A stretch of 64,000 nucleotides of DNA. It comes from Chryseobacterium aureum. Lineage in GTDB: Bacteria; Bacteroidota; Bacteroidia; Flavobacteriales; Weeksellaceae. Below, one piece after another: positions 34,651-44,751 of this stretch; position 1 is the first letter of the stretch; each line of letters begins with the position of its first letter. Under the pieces are notes generated by a model. It saw only the letters and a program-made list of their open reading frames with translations, was not told the origin of the DNA and did no database searches. A program made the position numbers and the translations under genes. The stretch covers positions 1,860,001 through 1,924,000 of the forward strand of contig NZ_CP034661.1 of assembly GCF_003971235.1 (NCBI RefSeq), read 5' to 3'.

Positions 34651-35817
34651 ATGGCCTTTTTTTCGATTAAAAAGAAAAGCCTGATCCTGTGCATGCTGGC
34701 CTGCGGGTTATCTTCTTATGCACAAAATCAGGATTCTCTGAAGACCACAACTCCACCACAGGAAGCAGACAATGTAAAATATCCGCAGCTGCAGATCAAA
34801 GGCCTTTTTCAGGCTCGTTATCTGGTAGGGATGACTAAAGATGTGGATGTAAACGGGCTTCATCATACCGATGGTTCCGGAACAGATAATAATTTCATGC
34901 TCAAATACATGAGGGTTCAGGTCCGGGCACAGATCAGTAAACGTACTGAAGTGGTTGTTTTAGCCAATCTTGCCGATTTTAAAAATGATCCTAAAAGCAG
35001 AGTTCTTGAAAATGCTTACCTGAAATATACGTTCAATCCAAAGTTAGCGATTACCGTAGGACAGTTCAGACCCTGGTTCGGTATTGAAGAGACTTATCCT
35101 ATTGATATTATTAAATCTTTAGACTGGTCTAATCAGTATACAGAGTTCGGAAAACTGGGCTGGACGAGCTTCCAGATCGGAATGTCTGCTACAGGACAGC
35201 TTCAGTTGGGAGAAATTCCTTTCCAATACGCAGTTTCTATAGTGAACGGAAATGGAAAAAACCAGATCAATGATAATGACAACGGAAAACAGTATTCTAC
35301 CCGTCTTGTTTTCGGATTATCAAAAAAATACCATTTCAATGTAGGTCTGAATGGGGGTACAGGAGAGGTTTTCAGCAAAAAAGTATACGCTTTGGGAGTA
35401 GATTTGAGTTCACTGATCGAATTTAATCCGAAATGGAGTCTTGACATGCAGCTGGAAGCCAAACAGGCAACCAACCATGTTCTGTACAATTCCATTGCTC
35501 CTGAATTAAGACCTGATAATCCTGACCAATACCTGATCCGTGGTGCCTATTTCCTTCCGAATCTAAGATATGAGATCAATCACAAAAACCTGAGTGCTTT
35601 TGAACTGTCCTGCCGTTACGAATATCTGGACACTAATTTCAGAATGGCTTCCAACCCAAGACAGACAATCACCCCGATGTTCGGATTGGAATTCCTGAAA
35701 AATTATGGGGCTAGAATTCAGCTGGGAGTACAGTTTGACCGCTACAAACATCAGGTGGAAAACACATCACAATACAATAATAATCTATTCATTGTCCAGG
35801 TACAAAGTAGATTCTAA
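34651..35817 (+). CDS. Porin O/P-type outer-membrane beta-barrel protein
   Basis: 388 residues with signal peptide (cleavage near SSYAQ, residue 24). Typical barrel strands follow, with charged turns such as IKGLFQARYLVGMTKD, YLKYTFNPKLAITVGQFRPWFG and NNNLFIVQVQSRF at the end (terminal Phe). The GQFRPWFG motif is that of the phosphate-selective porin family, although anion selectivity cannot be told here. The DASS transporter starts 20 bases later, suggesting a joint outer/inner membrane uptake route. Confidence 0.83.
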   Translation: MAFFSIKKKSLILCMLACGLSSYAQNQDSLKTTTPPQEADNVKYPQLQIKGLFQARYLVGMTKDVDVNGLHHTDGSGTDNNFMLKYMRVQVRAQISKRTEVVVLANLADFKNDPKSRVLENAYLKYTFNPKLAITVGQFRPWFGIEETYPIDIIKSLDWSNQYTEFGKLGWTSFQIGMSATGQLQLGEIPFQYAVSIVNGNGKNQINDNDNGKQYSTRLVFGLSKKYHFNVGLNGGTGEVFSKKVYALGVDLSSLIEFNPKWSLDMQLEAKQATNHVLYNSIAPELRPDNPDQYLIRGAYFLPNLRYEINHKNLSAFELSCRYEYLDTNFRMASNPRQTITPMFGLEFLKNYGARIQLGVQFDRYKHQVENTSQYNNNLFIVQVQSRF

Positions 35818-35837
35818 ACGCTTAAATAGTTAGTATC

Positions 35838-37268
35838 ATGAAAGAAATTAATATTAAAAACGTAGCGATCACATTTGTTGTTGCGTTAATCATATGGTTC
35901 ATTCCTGCTCCGGAAGGTGTAGCCGAAAATGCCTGGCACCTGTTTGCCATCTTTGCGGCCACTATTTTAGGAATTATTCTTAAAGCGGCTCCAATGGGCA
36001 CAATGTGTATGATGGCCATTGGTTTTACAGCCCTTACACAGGTAGTGGCTCCTGGAGATGCAGGAAAATCCATTACCAAAGCACTTTCCGGTTTTGGAGA
36101 CAAAGTAATCTGGTTAATCGGGATTTCATTTTTTATTGCCAGAGGGTTTATCAAAACAGGATTGGGAAACCGTATTGCCTTCCTATTCATAAGAGTTTTT
36201 GGTAAAAGCTCACTTGGGCTTGCTTACGGATTAGGATTGGCCGATGTTTGTCTGGCACCTGCTATTCCAAGTAATACGGCAAGAGGTGGCGGAATCATCT
36301 ACCCGATCATGAAATCTATGGCGATAAGCTTTGATTCCGTTCCTGAAAAACCGGAAACTCATAGAAAATTAGGATCATTCTTAACGTTGAACAGCTATTA
36401 TATGAACCTCATCGCGTCTTCCATGTTCCTTACCGGGACAGCGAGTAACCCGATGTGCCAGAAATTTGCTGCCAATCTTGGTATTGATATTACCTGGATG
36501 TCATGGGCCGCAGCGGGTTTTATTCCGGGCGCAGTAGCATTTTTTGTCGTTCCTTTAGTATTATACAAATTATATCCGCCTGAACTTAAAAAAACGGGCG
36601 ACGCACCTAAAATGGCCGCAGAAAAATTAAAAGAAATGGGGCCTATTTCCCGAAACGAATGGCTGATGCTGCTGGCATTCTTTATCCTGCTGGCCCTTTG
36701 GATATTTGGCGGTGCACTTTCCATTGATGCTACCACAACAGCTTTTATCGGATTAACCTTATTATTATTGACCTCAGTATTAACCTGGGAGGATGTGAAA
36801 GGAGAAAAAGGGGCATGGGATACGATCGTCTGGTTCGCCGTACTGGTGATGATGGCAAGCTCTCTGAATGAACTCGGTTTTATTGGCTGGTTCAGTAATC
36901 TGATCAAGGTGCAAATTGGAGGGTTGAGCTGGCAGGTGGCTTTCCCGGTAATTATTGTAGTCTATTTTTTCAGTCATTATATTTTTGCCAGTGCTACGGC
37001 ACACGTAGCAGCCATGTATGCCGCATTGCTGGGGGTAGGGGTTTCTTTAGGAATTCCACCAATGCTTCTGGCTATGATGCTGGGTTTCATGGGATCTATT
37101 TATGGAGTGCTTACCCATTACGGACACGGTCCGGCACCCGTCTTTTTCGGAAGTGGATATGTAGACCTGAAAGCCTGGTGGCTGAGAGGTCTTGAGATAG
37201 GAATCGTTCTGCTCATCATTTATATGGTCGTAGGAGGATTGTGGATGAAAGTCTTAGGATATTATTAA
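35838..37268 (+). CDS. DASS-family dicarboxylate/anion symporter (CitT/SdcS-like)
   Basis: 476 residues and about 12-13 hydrophobic helices. The DASS signature SNTARGGGIIYP is present with two SNT-like parts: LAPAIPSNTARGGGI in the first half and TGTASNPMCQ in the middle, characteristic of the sodium-coupled di/tricarboxylate exchangers (SNT and TASNP motifs). Inner membrane. Its gene lies between a porin and the succinate dehydrogenase genes, so succinate, fumarate or malate is the best inferred cargo. Confidence 0.88.
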   Translation: MKEINIKNVAITFVVALIIWFIPAPEGVAENAWHLFAIFAATILGIILKAAPMGTMCMMAIGFTALTQVVAPGDAGKSITKALSGFGDKVIWLIGISFFIARGFIKTGLGNRIAFLFIRVFGKSSLGLAYGLGLADVCLAPAIPSNTARGGGIIYPIMKSMAISFDSVPEKPETHRKLGSFLTLNSYYMNLIASSMFLTGTASNPMCQKFAANLGIDITWMSWAAAGFIPGAVAFFVVPLVLYKLYPPELKKTGDAPKMAAEKLKEMGPISRNEWLMLLAFFILLALWIFGGALSIDATTTAFIGLTLLLLTSVLTWEDVKGEKGAWDTIVWFAVLVMMASSLNELGFIGWFSNLIKVQIGGLSWQVAFPVIIVVYFFSHYIFASATAHVAAMYAALLGVGVSLGIPPMLLAMMLGFMGSIYGVLTHYGHGPAPVFFGSGYVDLKAWWLRGLEIGIVLLIIYMVVGGLWMKVLGYY

Positions 37269-37284
37269 TCATTAAATCAAAAAT

Positions 37285-37941
37285 ATGTTATCAACATTGT
37301 CAAGAAAAATGCTGATGTGCCTTACCGGACTCTTTTTGGGATTCTTCCTGTTGATTCATTTCCTTGGAAATCTTCAGCTTTTTCTCCCACAAGAACAGGC
37401 TCACCTGCAGTTTAATGCCTATTCGCATTTTTTATCAGGAAATATCATTATCAAAATAGTTTCATATGTTTTGTATGCCAGTATTATTCTGCATGCGGTA
37501 GACGGCTTAATTATTACATTAAAAAACAGAAAATCCGGCGGAGATTATAAGACCGACAGACGTGGAAGAGCCAGCCAATGGGCTTCCAGAAATATGGGAA
37601 TCCTGGGAACATTAATCCTGATCTTCCTTGTAATTCATTTCCAGAATTTCTGGTATATCTACAAATTCGGAAATCCGCCTTTGGATGAAAACGGGAATAA
37701 AGACCTCTACATTCTGGTAGTCAATGTCTTTAAAGAATGGTGGTACGTTATCATTTATGTTGTATCAATGATCGCTCTATGCTATCACCTGATTCACGGA
37801 ATACACAGTGCTGTAAGAACTCTGGGATTATATCATCCAAAATTTGTACAATGGTTTAAAACCATCGGGATTGCTTATTCAATCATTATATGTGTTGGTT
37901 TTGCATTAATGCCCATTTATGTATTCTTTACGTATCATTAA
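37285..37941 (+). CDS. sdhC: Succinate dehydrogenase/fumarate reductase cytochrome b subunit
   Basis: 218 residues, five transmembrane helices (B-type diheme subunit). Heme-ligand His in [36 protein letters not shown] and [12 protein letters not shown]. Binds menaquinone and anchors the A and B subunits. 17 bases after the transporter stop, in one operon. Confidence 0.88.
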   Translation: MLSTLSRKMLMCLTGLFLGFFLLIHFLGNLQLFLPQEQAHLQFNAYSHFLSGNIIIKIVSYVLYASIILHAVDGLIITLKNRKSGGDYKTDRRGRASQWASRNMGILGTLILIFLVIHFQNFWYIYKFGNPPLDENGNKDLYILVVNVFKEWWYVIIYVVSMIALCYHLIHGIHSAVRTLGLYHPKFVQWFKTIGIAYSIIICVGFALMPIYVFFTYH

Positions 37942-37952
37942 ACACAACGGTC

Positions 37953-39869
37953 ATGATTTTAGATTCAAAAATACCACAGGGCCCATTGGAACATAAATGG
38001 GAAAATTATAAAAAGAAAGCAAGACTCGTTAACCCTGCCAACCGAAAAAAACTGGATGTTATTGTTGTAGGAACGGGACTGGCAGGAAGTTCCATCGCTG
38101 CATCTTTGGGAGAAATGGGATATAATGTGAAATCATTCTGTTTTCAGGACAGCCCTAGAAGAGCACATTCTGTGGCAGCACAGGGAGGTGTGAATGCAGC
38201 AAAAAACTATAAAAACGATGGCGACAGTGTTTACAGAATGTTTGTTGACACCCTGAAAGGAGGAGACTTCAGAGCGCGTGAGGCCAATGTATACCGGATG
38301 GCAGAATGTTCTCTGAACCTCATTGACCAGGCTGTAGCACAGGGCGTTCCCTTTGGCCGTGAATATGGGGGATATCTGAACAACCGTTCATTCGGAGGGG
38401 TTCAGGTAAGCCGTACATTCTACGCAAGAGGACAAACTGGGCAGCAGCTTCTTCTGGGTGCTTATCAAGCGTTGATGAGACAGGTAGGAAAAGGTTCCGT
38501 GCAATTATTTTCAAGACATGAAATGCTGGATCTGGTGACTGTTGATGGTAAAGCCAGAGGAATTATCGTAAGAAATTTAGACACAGGAGATATTGAAAGA
38601 CATGCAGCTCACGCTGTTATATTGGCAACAGGAGGTTACGGAAAAATTTATTACCTGTCTACCCTTGCCATGGGATGTAACGGTTCTGCCATCTGGAGAG
38701 CCCATAAAAAAGGAGCTTTAATGGCTTCCCCGAGCTGGATTCAGGTACACCCTACTTCCCTTCCGCAATCCGGAGATTATCAGTCAAAACTGACCTTAAT
38801 GTCTGAATCTTTACGTAATGACGGGCGAATCTGGGTTCCGTTGAAGGAAGGGGAAAACAGACCACCAAATGATATTCCGGAAAATGAAAGGGATTATTAT
38901 CTTGAAAGAAGATATCCTGCTTTTGGAAACCTTGCTCCAAGGGATATTTCTTCCCGTGCCGCCAAGGAGAGAATTGATGCCGGGTTCGGAATCGGGCCGT
39001 TGAAAAATGCGGTATATCTCGATTTTTCGAAGGCAATACAGGAACAGGGAAAAGAGAAGATTAAAGAAAAATACGGAAACTTATTCGACATGTATCTTAA
39101 AATAACAGGATATGATGCGTATAAAGAACCTATGATGATCTCTCCTTCTGCGCACTTCTCCATGGGCGGACTTTGGGTAGATTATGAGCTGATGACTACT
39201 GTTCCCGGTCTATTTGCTTTAGGTGAAGCCAATTTTGCCGATCACGGAGCCAACAGATTAGGAGCCAACTCCCTTCTGCAGGCATCAGTAGACGGATATT
39301 TCATTGCTCCTTACACCATTGCCAATTATCTGGCTGATGAAATTCATACCGGAAAAATTTCACCCGATACCCCTGAATTTGAACAGGCCGAACAAGCGGT
39401 TAAAGACCAGATTAATAATTTCATCAACATCAAAGGAACCAAAACCGTTGATTATTTCCACAAAACATTAGGAAAACTCCTGTATGACTATTGCGGACTT
39501 GCCAGAAATGAAGAAGGGCTGAAATACGCCATTCAGGAAATCCGAAAACTGAAACAGGAATTTTACAAAGACGTAAAGGTTTCCGGACAGGGAGATCAAA
39601 TGAATACCGAACTGGAAAAGGCAGGCCGTGTAGCCGATTATTTTGAAATAGGAGAACTGATGTGCTATGATGCATTAACCCGTAACGAATCCTGCGGTGC
39701 ACATTTCAGAGAAGAATTCCAGACTCCGGATGGAGAAGCGATGAGAAATGATGCAGAATACCAATTTATTTCTGCATGGGCATGGACAGGCGAAAACGGA
39801 GAGCCTGAACTGATCCGGGAACCTCTGGTTTTTGAAGAGATTCAGCCAACGGTAAGAAGTTACAAATAA
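37953..39869 (+). CDS. sdhA: Succinate dehydrogenase/fumarate reductase flavoprotein subunit
   Basis: 638 residues from the ATG at 37953; the open frame extends upstream into sdhC, but the family's N-terminus ([15 protein letters not shown]) starts here. FAD-binding [15 protein letters not shown] is at about 42-57. The covalent FAD histidine is in [15 protein letters not shown]. The substrate-binding Arg/His part is [16 protein letters not shown]. Length and the HGANRLG motif fit the B. subtilis/Wolinella-type enzyme. Stable complex with the B and C subunits; couples succinate oxidation (or fumarate reduction) to menaquinone. Confidence 0.93.
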   Translation: MILDSKIPQGPLEHKWENYKKKARLVNPANRKKLDVIVVGTGLAGSSIAASLGEMGYNVKSFCFQDSPRRAHSVAAQGGVNAAKNYKNDGDSVYRMFVDTLKGGDFRAREANVYRMAECSLNLIDQAVAQGVPFGREYGGYLNNRSFGGVQVSRTFYARGQTGQQLLLGAYQALMRQVGKGSVQLFSRHEMLDLVTVDGKARGIIVRNLDTGDIERHAAHAVILATGGYGKIYYLSTLAMGCNGSAIWRAHKKGALMASPSWIQVHPTSLPQSGDYQSKLTLMSESLRNDGRIWVPLKEGENRPPNDIPENERDYYLERRYPAFGNLAPRDISSRAAKERIDAGFGIGPLKNAVYLDFSKAIQEQGKEKIKEKYGNLFDMYLKITGYDAYKEPMMISPSAHFSMGGLWVDYELMTTVPGLFALGEANFADHGANRLGANSLLQASVDGYFIAPYTIANYLADEIHTGKISPDTPEFEQAEQAVKDQINNFINIKGTKTVDYFHKTLGKLLYDYCGLARNEEGLKYAIQEIRKLKQEFYKDVKVSGQGDQMNTELEKAGRVADYFEIGELMCYDALTRNESCGAHFREEFQTPDGEAMRNDAEYQFISAWAWTGENGEPELIREPLVFEEIQPTVRSYK

Positions 39870-39882
39870 AAAACAGAAAATT

Positions 39883-40635
39883 ATGGATTTACATCTTAAG
39901 ATATGGAGACAGAAAGATAGAAAAAGTGAAGGAAAACTGGTCCCTTACGACCTGAAAGGATTGAATTCCCATATGTCTTTCTTAGAAATGCTGGATACCC
40001 TGAATGAAAAGCTGATCATTGAGGGGGATGAACCTGTAGAATTTGATCACGACTGCCGTGAAGGAATCTGCGGACAATGCGGGATGATGATTAACGGTAT
40101 TGCCCACGGTCCATTAAAAAACACCACTACCTGCCAGCTTCATTTACGGTCATTTAAAGATGGGGAAACCATTTTGATAGAACCGTTCCGTTCCGAAGCA
40201 TTTCCCGTAAAGAAAGATTTAAAAGTAGACCGCTCAGCTTTTGACAGAATTATCTCTTCAGGAGGCTTTGTGTCTGTCAATACAGGCCAGGCCCCTGATG
40301 CTACCGCCATTCCGGTGACCCATCAGACGGCTGAGGAAGCTTTTGATTCCGCGGCTTGTATTGGATGTGGGGCTTGTGTTGCTACGTGTAAAAACGGAAG
40401 TGCTGCTTTGTTTACGTCTGCAAAAATCACCCACATGGCCCTTCTTCCACAGGGAAAAGAAGAACGGAGCAAAAGGGTACTGGATATGGTAGCTCAGATG
40501 GATACGGAATTATTCGGGCACTGCTCGAATACAGAAGCCTGTGAGGTGGAATGTCCTCAGGGAATTTCTGTACTGAATATTGCCCGGATGAACTTTGAAT
40601 ATAACCGAGCTTTATTTTTCAGAAAGAAGAATTAA
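39883..40635 (+). CDS. sdhB: Succinate dehydrogenase/fumarate reductase iron-sulfur subunit
   Basis: 250 residues. [2Fe-2S] cluster ligands in CREGICGQCGMMI and the Cys of TTCQLH. The bacterial ferredoxin part has CIGCGACVATCKN and CSNTEACEVECPQGI, giving the [4Fe-4S] and [3Fe-4S] sites. Last gene of the operon (13 bases after sdhA) with a strong terminator. Electron relay between FAD and quinone site. Confidence 0.93.
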   Translation: MDLHLKIWRQKDRKSEGKLVPYDLKGLNSHMSFLEMLDTLNEKLIIEGDEPVEFDHDCREGICGQCGMMINGIAHGPLKNTTTCQLHLRSFKDGETILIEPFRSEAFPVKKDLKVDRSAFDRIISSGGFVSVNTGQAPDATAIPVTHQTAEEAFDSAACIGCGACVATCKNGSAALFTSAKITHMALLPQGKEERSKRVLDMVAQMDTELFGHCSNTEACEVECPQGISVLNIARMNFEYNRALFFRKKN

Positions 40636-40659
40636 TCCGGAAAAATAAGAGATACAGAT

Positions 40660-40698
40660 AAAATGGCGGATTTGATTAATTTCAAATCCGCCATTTTA
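40660..40698 (+). terminator. Terminator of the sdhCAB operon
   Basis: 16-base arms (40660-40675 and 40682-40698) around TTAATT, followed by T-rich sequence. May also serve the convergent cyclase-family gene. Confidence 0.85.
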
Positions 40699-40721
40699 TT
40701 TTTAGTTTCCGGATATTTTTT

Positions 40722-41495
40722 CTAAGCATGCATCATTGCTACCACTCTTGCCGGAGCGGCAGAACCGCCGACAATCTTCAGTGGAAATACACAAATTTTA
40801 AATCCGGATGGAGGTAATGCACTAAGATTGGTAAGCTGTTCAATATGTAAATATTCTTTTTCAATTCCTACACGGTGCCCTTCCCAGAAGAATTCCGGAT
40901 CATTGAGTTCTTTGGCTTTCTGAGCCATATATTTCAGAGGGAGATCCCAGCCCCACTGGTCAATTCCCATTACTTTTACCCCTTGGTCTATCAGCCATTC
41001 TGTAGCTTCTTTGCTCATTCCCGTTCCTTTTTCTACAAAATCCGGAGTACCCATCATTTTATCCCGATCCGTTCTGATCAGAACAATATTTCCTTCCTGG
41101 ATGGTAATTCCGTTTTTATCAAGATCTTTTTTAAGATCATCTACGGTAATGGCCACAAAATCTTCTTTATGAGTACAGTCGATCACAATTCCGTCTCCAA
41201 AACACCACTCCAGCGGAATCTGGTCTATCGTTTTAGCAGGCTTTCCTTCTACGACAGGTCCATAATGCCATGGAGCATCAATATGAGTGGTAGCATGAAG
41301 CCCCATATTTTTGATGGTGTCATCTGCCCAGCCTGTCCAGTTTTTAGGAAAAAGCCTTGAAGGAAGTCTTAATGCCAACCTAATCAACCAATGTGATTTC
41401 CGGTGTGCTTTATGTTTAATTTTCACCCGCATGAACCATGGATCTCCTGCATTGTACTGAATTGGTTTTGTTAAATCGACAAGTGTTGTTTTCAT
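40722..41495 (-). CDS. Cyclase-family metal-dependent hydrolase (kynurenine formamidase-like)
   Basis: 257 residues. The HxTHxDAPxH metal motif is seen as ATTHIDAPWHYGP (about 91-103), and GIVIDCTH and GMSKEATEWLIDQGVKVMGIDQWG fit the cyclase family (PF04199). The family includes KynB and isatin hydrolase; the substrate here is not clear. No kyn genes lie nearby. Convergent with sdhB across the shared terminator. Confidence 0.82.
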   Translation of the reverse strand: MKTTLVDLTKPIQYNAGDPWFMRVKIKHKAHRKSHWLIRLALRLPSRLFPKNWTGWADDTIKNMGLHATTHIDAPWHYGPVVEGKPAKTIDQIPLEWCFGDGIVIDCTHKEDFVAITVDDLKKDLDKNGITIQEGNIVLIRTDRDKMMGTPDFVEKGTGMSKEATEWLIDQGVKVMGIDQWGWDLPLKYMAQKAKELNDPEFFWEGHRVGIEKEYLHIEQLTNLSALPPSGFKICVFPLKIVGGSAAPARVVAMMHA

Positions 41496-41577
41496 ATGAT
41501 TGAGCTAAGGAGACAAAGGTAGCGAAAGGCAAAAATAATTTAGCATTTTTCACCTTTTCCATTTTTGTTTTTCCGAT

Positions 41578-42540
41578 TTAAATTCCTTTTGGAATAATAA
41601 TTTTCTTTGGATCATTTTCATCATACATAATCTCAACCTTTCCCTGCTTCGGTATGGAAGAAAGATTCAAAAGGCCGACAACTTTCTTATAAACGGTAAT
41701 ATGCTCGGTTCCTCTGAAATCTTTGAAGCTTACCTGAAACATAATCTGAGGCTGATCATTCACCATGAGCCCGGTCTGGCTTACACTGATGATATTGGCT
41801 TCAGCATTTCGTCCAGTAAACATCAGGCGTTCTTCTTTTTCATTCTTGAAAAACTTCCCGAAAATAAACTGGAAAATCAATACGAAAATAAGAATCATCA
41901 CTCCAGTGAAAATAATCGGGTGCATGAACGTGAGAAACCTCCATCCAAAATCAAAAGATTCTTTGGTGTAGAAATAATAATACAGTCCCATCACATAAGC
42001 CATCATCAACAAAATAAATATACCTCTAAGCATCATTCCAGAAGAATTAAACTGAGTCTGCTGCCCGGCCAAAATAAAATAAGTATTTTCTGAAGTGTTG
42101 GGATTAAGTAAAACCCTAACGGTATTTCCTGTATCGAATCTTTTTTCCAGTGGTTTTGTATCATGAAACATCATCTTGTGTTCGATCTGAACATTCTTCA
42201 GGTTAGCAAAGGAAAGCATAATCTCAATAATGTTGATATTGGATTTCGAATCATATTTCAGCAGCTTGTAATGAATGACTTTAGCTTCTCTTGAAATACC
42301 ATTTCGTAAAATTGACTGAATAGTGTTTCTTTGTTTAAATGTTTTAATAAAAAGGCTATTAATAAAGTAAATAAGAATATAGCCCCATACCAAAAAAGAA
42401 AAACCGAGATATCCATAGCTCACGGCTAATGAATTTCTCGGTTCTGCTGTTTCTTCCGAAGTCATCATATAAATAAATATCGGAAAAGGTATACAGAAAA
42501 ATAAGATGTAGACGGCCCAGAAAATGATCATGAATTTCAT
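41578..42540 (-). CDS. Hypothetical membrane protein with two DUF3592-like repeats
   Basis: 320 residues. Hydrophobic helices are at about 5-25, 45-63, 170-190 and 200-222, arranged in two halves. Each half is followed by a soluble beta-rich segment that begins with a similar pattern (AKVIHYKLLKYDSKSN... and ANIISVSQTGLMVND..., then VRVLLNPNT and VEIMYDENDPKKI). The repeated layout suggests an internal duplication like DUF3592 proteins. Function unknown. Its start codon lies 60 bases from the end of the nucleoid-associated gene. Confidence 0.7.
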   Translation of the reverse strand: MKFMIIFWAVYILFFCIPFPIFIYMMTSEETAEPRNSLAVSYGYLGFSFLVWGYILIYFINSLFIKTFKQRNTIQSILRNGISREAKVIHYKLLKYDSKSNINIIEIMLSFANLKNVQIEHKMMFHDTKPLEKRFDTGNTVRVLLNPNTSENTYFILAGQQTQFNSSGMMLRGIFILLMMAYVMGLYYYFYTKESFDFGWRFLTFMHPIIFTGVMILIFVLIFQFIFGKFFKNEKEERLMFTGRNAEANIISVSQTGLMVNDQPQIMFQVSFKDFRGTEHITVYKKVVGLLNLSSIPKQGKVEIMYDENDPKKIIIPKGI

Positions 42541-42601
42541 AACTGTTATTTTGTGTGGTCTGATAAAGTTATGATATTATTATGGATTGGCCGACTTCTT
42601 T

Positions 42602-43615
42602 TTACACCTCTTTTTCGAAATAAAGTCTGTAGTATTTTCCTTTATCATCCTCGCCCATTTCAATTTTCTGACGGTCTCCGTGGATGTAGATATGGAAGTT
42701 TTTATCCAGCTTAATGATGCTCTTAAAATGTCTCTGGGTCTTTTTTACCGCCGCTTCACTGATTGGGAATTCTTCCGCGATATTCACCTGCATATCCTGC
42801 TCGTAATCTGTTTTAAAATTGACGAAACTTTCAATTACATGCTCATCACCCAGCACTTCACTGGCAAATTCATCCAACTTAAATTCTTCTTTTTCCTTGA
42901 AGAAATTGATAGACTTATTCAGGAAATCTGCCTGGTCTGCCTTGGAAACTTCAAATTCCTGAGGAAGCTGTTTGGTGATATAATCTTTATACACCATCAA
43001 CGCTTCCTGCGTGTGAAAATATTCGTCATCACGCTGTTTTACTTTCAGGAAATCTTCAAACCAGTAATACATATCCCCGTTTTTGTTGTTGTCAACTACA
43101 GAAAGTACATATCCTGTTTCCTTATTGTTGTTGTAGATCAAAGCCGCCTTATCAATTTTAGACAAACCGATTCCCTGGTCTTTTTCAATATCAAATGTTT
43201 CTTCGGAAGGATTTATTTTCAGGAAAGATTCTCTCTTCTCTGTTTTGAAAATCCCTATTTTATCCACTTTGTCCGGACGGTCGCTTTCATCTTCAAAGAG
43301 TACAATGAAAAGCTCTCCGCTCTGAACTCTCGGATTTTCTGCTGCTTCATAAAGGTGTTTTGCAATATTTTCAGATTCCCAGATGAACTTGTCTTTATCA
43401 TCGAAAATTTCTGATACCGCACTGTAGACCGGATTATTCACCAGATACGTATCACTGTAAAAGTGGAATGTTTCTTCTGATTTAAAAGAACCTAAAAAGT
43501 AATCTTCAAGCATTTCTGCCATTCCTTCTTCCAGCTTCAATTCTTCCTGTGAAATCGTCAGGGAATCCCCGTTGATCTTATTTCCGACTCTGTGTACTAT
43601 TATTTTTGAAAACAT
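42602..43615 (-). CDS. Nucleoid-associated protein (NdpA family)
   Basis: 337 residues from the ATG at 43615, chosen over a further upstream in-frame ATG at 43648 because the family starts with FSKIIVHRVGNKIN. The rest is charged, with LFEDESD and SYFxSFL-like helices (e.g. MYYWFEDFLKVKQRDDEYFHTQEALMVYKDY), as in the NdpA family (PF04245, E. coli YejK). Binds double-stranded DNA and may affect chromosome structure. Cytosolic. Confidence 0.83.
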   Translation of the reverse strand: MFSKIIVHRVGNKINGDSLTISQEELKLEEGMAEMLEDYFLGSFKSEETFHFYSDTYLVNNPVYSAVSEIFDDKDKFIWESENIAKHLYEAAENPRVQSGELFIVLFEDESDRPDKVDKIGIFKTEKRESFLKINPSEETFDIEKDQGIGLSKIDKAALIYNNNKETGYVLSVVDNNKNGDMYYWFEDFLKVKQRDDEYFHTQEALMVYKDYITKQLPQEFEVSKADQADFLNKSINFFKEKEEFKLDEFASEVLGDEHVIESFVNFKTDYEQDMQVNIAEEFPISEAAVKKTQRHFKSIIKLDKNFHIYIHGDRQKIEMGEDDKGKYYRLYFEKEV

Positions 43616-43734
43616 TTTTCTGAATATTTGGACTGCAAAGATATTCATTCTTATCCTTTCTGCGAAACTTAAAAAATGTCATTTTGTAGTACCCTCTTTT
43701 GACCTCCCCGTCAAAATTCTTTCAATTCTCACCA

Positions 43735-43751
43735 CCCCTCCACAGGAGGGG
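43735..43751. repeat. Short palindrome (CCCCTCC...GGAGGGG)
   Basis: 7-base arms around ACA inside the 43616-43953 gap, GC-rich against an AT-rich background. The surrounding ACCTCCCC and GGGGAATTC sequence is a type seen dispersed in Bacteroidota genomes. Nothing else recognisable is in this gap apart from A/T-rich sequence before the small gene. Confidence 0.45.
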
Positions 43752-43953
43752 AATTCCCGGTCATTCATCTGTAATGGCAGATAGCAGAAGTTGTTCTCTT
43801 TCATTTTCAATTTGATAAAACCCCTATCATTTTGACATGTTTTTTTATTGTGAAAATCAGATACAAAACATATAATTATCTAATTATCAATATTTTAAAT
43901 AATAATAAGTTTTAACGGAATACCATTGGCATCATGATTTGAAAACATAGAAA

Positions 43954-44118
43954 ATGGACTTAAAAACATTAAACAGAATAGACAAACTCAGAAGGTTAAA
44001 AAGCAAAGGGCCGGAGACTCCAAAGTGGCTGAAGCCTTATCATCTGCTCTTTTTCGCTTTTTTAACCGTTTTCATTTTTGGTGCTTTCATCAAAGTACTG
44101 GAATACAATCACCATTAA
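43954..44118 (+). CDS. Small single-membrane-span protein, first copy
   Basis: 54 residues. Basic N-terminus (LNRIDKLRRLKSK), a Pro/Trp stretch, then one transmembrane helix (about 31-49: LLFFAFLTVFIFGAFIKVL), ending YNHH. Ends 11 bases before a DUF7674-like gene. A second small protein of the same plan precedes the second DUF7674-like gene downstream. Not recognised as a family; very likely a real gene because of its regular layout and duplication. Confidence 0.55.
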   Translation: MDLKTLNRIDKLRRLKSKGPETPKWLKPYHLLFFAFLTVFIFGAFIKVLEYNHH

Positions 44119-44129
44119 AATATACTCTT

Positions 44130-44486
44130 ATGAATTATCTGCAAGCAGTAAAGGAAATCACAGATGTGGTTCCCGATTTTGAAAACGAAGTAAAAGACAT
44201 TAAAATTCAGAACTCATACAGCATCATCCGCACTTTTACGGAACGTATTAAAAATATGATCCGACAGAATGACAGAAACCTGCTGTTCAGAAGTTTACAG
44301 AAAATGGACAGAATATACACTGACGGAGATACGGTATTAAAGAATGCTGTTGAGACTACTTTTATCTATTCTCTGGACAATTGTACCGCTTTCTGCAGTG
44401 AAGAATACAGAAAAGTGATTTTTAGTCACATTTCTGCGAATCTACAGAAAGTGTATTCAAGACAAATTTACACTCACGGCATATAA
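44130..44486 (+). CDS. DUF7674-like protein, first copy
   Basis: 118 residues from the ATG at 44130 (an in-frame extension to 44025 overlaps the small gene and is not credible). Helical protein; central FRSLQKMDRIYTDGDTVLKNAVE and the C-terminal HISANLQKVYSRQ align with the second copy at 44.75 kb (KLMDWLYRNGNSYVRDMIE, MPVSFQIIYNEQQ). No signal or membrane helix. The family has no assigned function to my knowledge, and the DUF number is from memory. Confidence 0.7.
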   Translation: MNYLQAVKEITDVVPDFENEVKDIKIQNSYSIIRTFTERIKNMIRQNDRNLLFRSLQKMDRIYTDGDTVLKNAVETTFIYSLDNCTAFCSEEYRKVIFSHISANLQKVYSRQIYTHGI

Positions 44487-44568
44487 AGGTTTTGTTACAT
44501 TATTAAGCCGTTTTATTACAAAGTGTTTAAATTAAACAAAAATTAAAATAACTCACAATCAATAGATT

Positions 44569-44700
44569 ATGAAAAATAAAATAAGAAGAATTTCCGACTG
44601 GAAAACGTGGGAAACTACGACCAACAGACATAATGCAGAGATATTACTCACTCACATTGCTGTGATCTTAGGGGTATTTATTTTTGCCGCGTGTTTATAA
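44569..44700 (+). CDS. Small single-membrane-span protein, second copy
   Basis: 43 residues: basic N-terminus (MKNKIRRISDWKTWE), then a transmembrane helix (about 26-42, LLTHIAVILGVFIFAAC). Same layout as the 54-residue protein upstream and likewise in front of a DUF7674-like gene (51 bases). Too short for ordinary gene finding. An ATG with an A-rich leader precedes it. Confidence 0.5.
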   Translation: MKNKIRRISDWKTWETTTNRHNAEILLTHIAVILGVFIFAACL

Positions 44701-44751
44701 ATTTTGGTATACATTTCGCTGCATCTAAAAGTGTTTGAAAAATTATTAATT

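Noticed and set aside
42587..43414. Long plus-strand open frame of 275 codons opposite the nucleoid-associated gene
   Set aside because: Phe/Ile-rich antisense shadow; the minus-strand gene has recognisable NdpA sequence.
44025..44129. Upstream extension of the first DUF7674-like gene
   Set aside because: It overlaps the small membrane protein gene and has a long hydrophobic nonsense N-terminus; the ATG at 44130 fits the paralogue.
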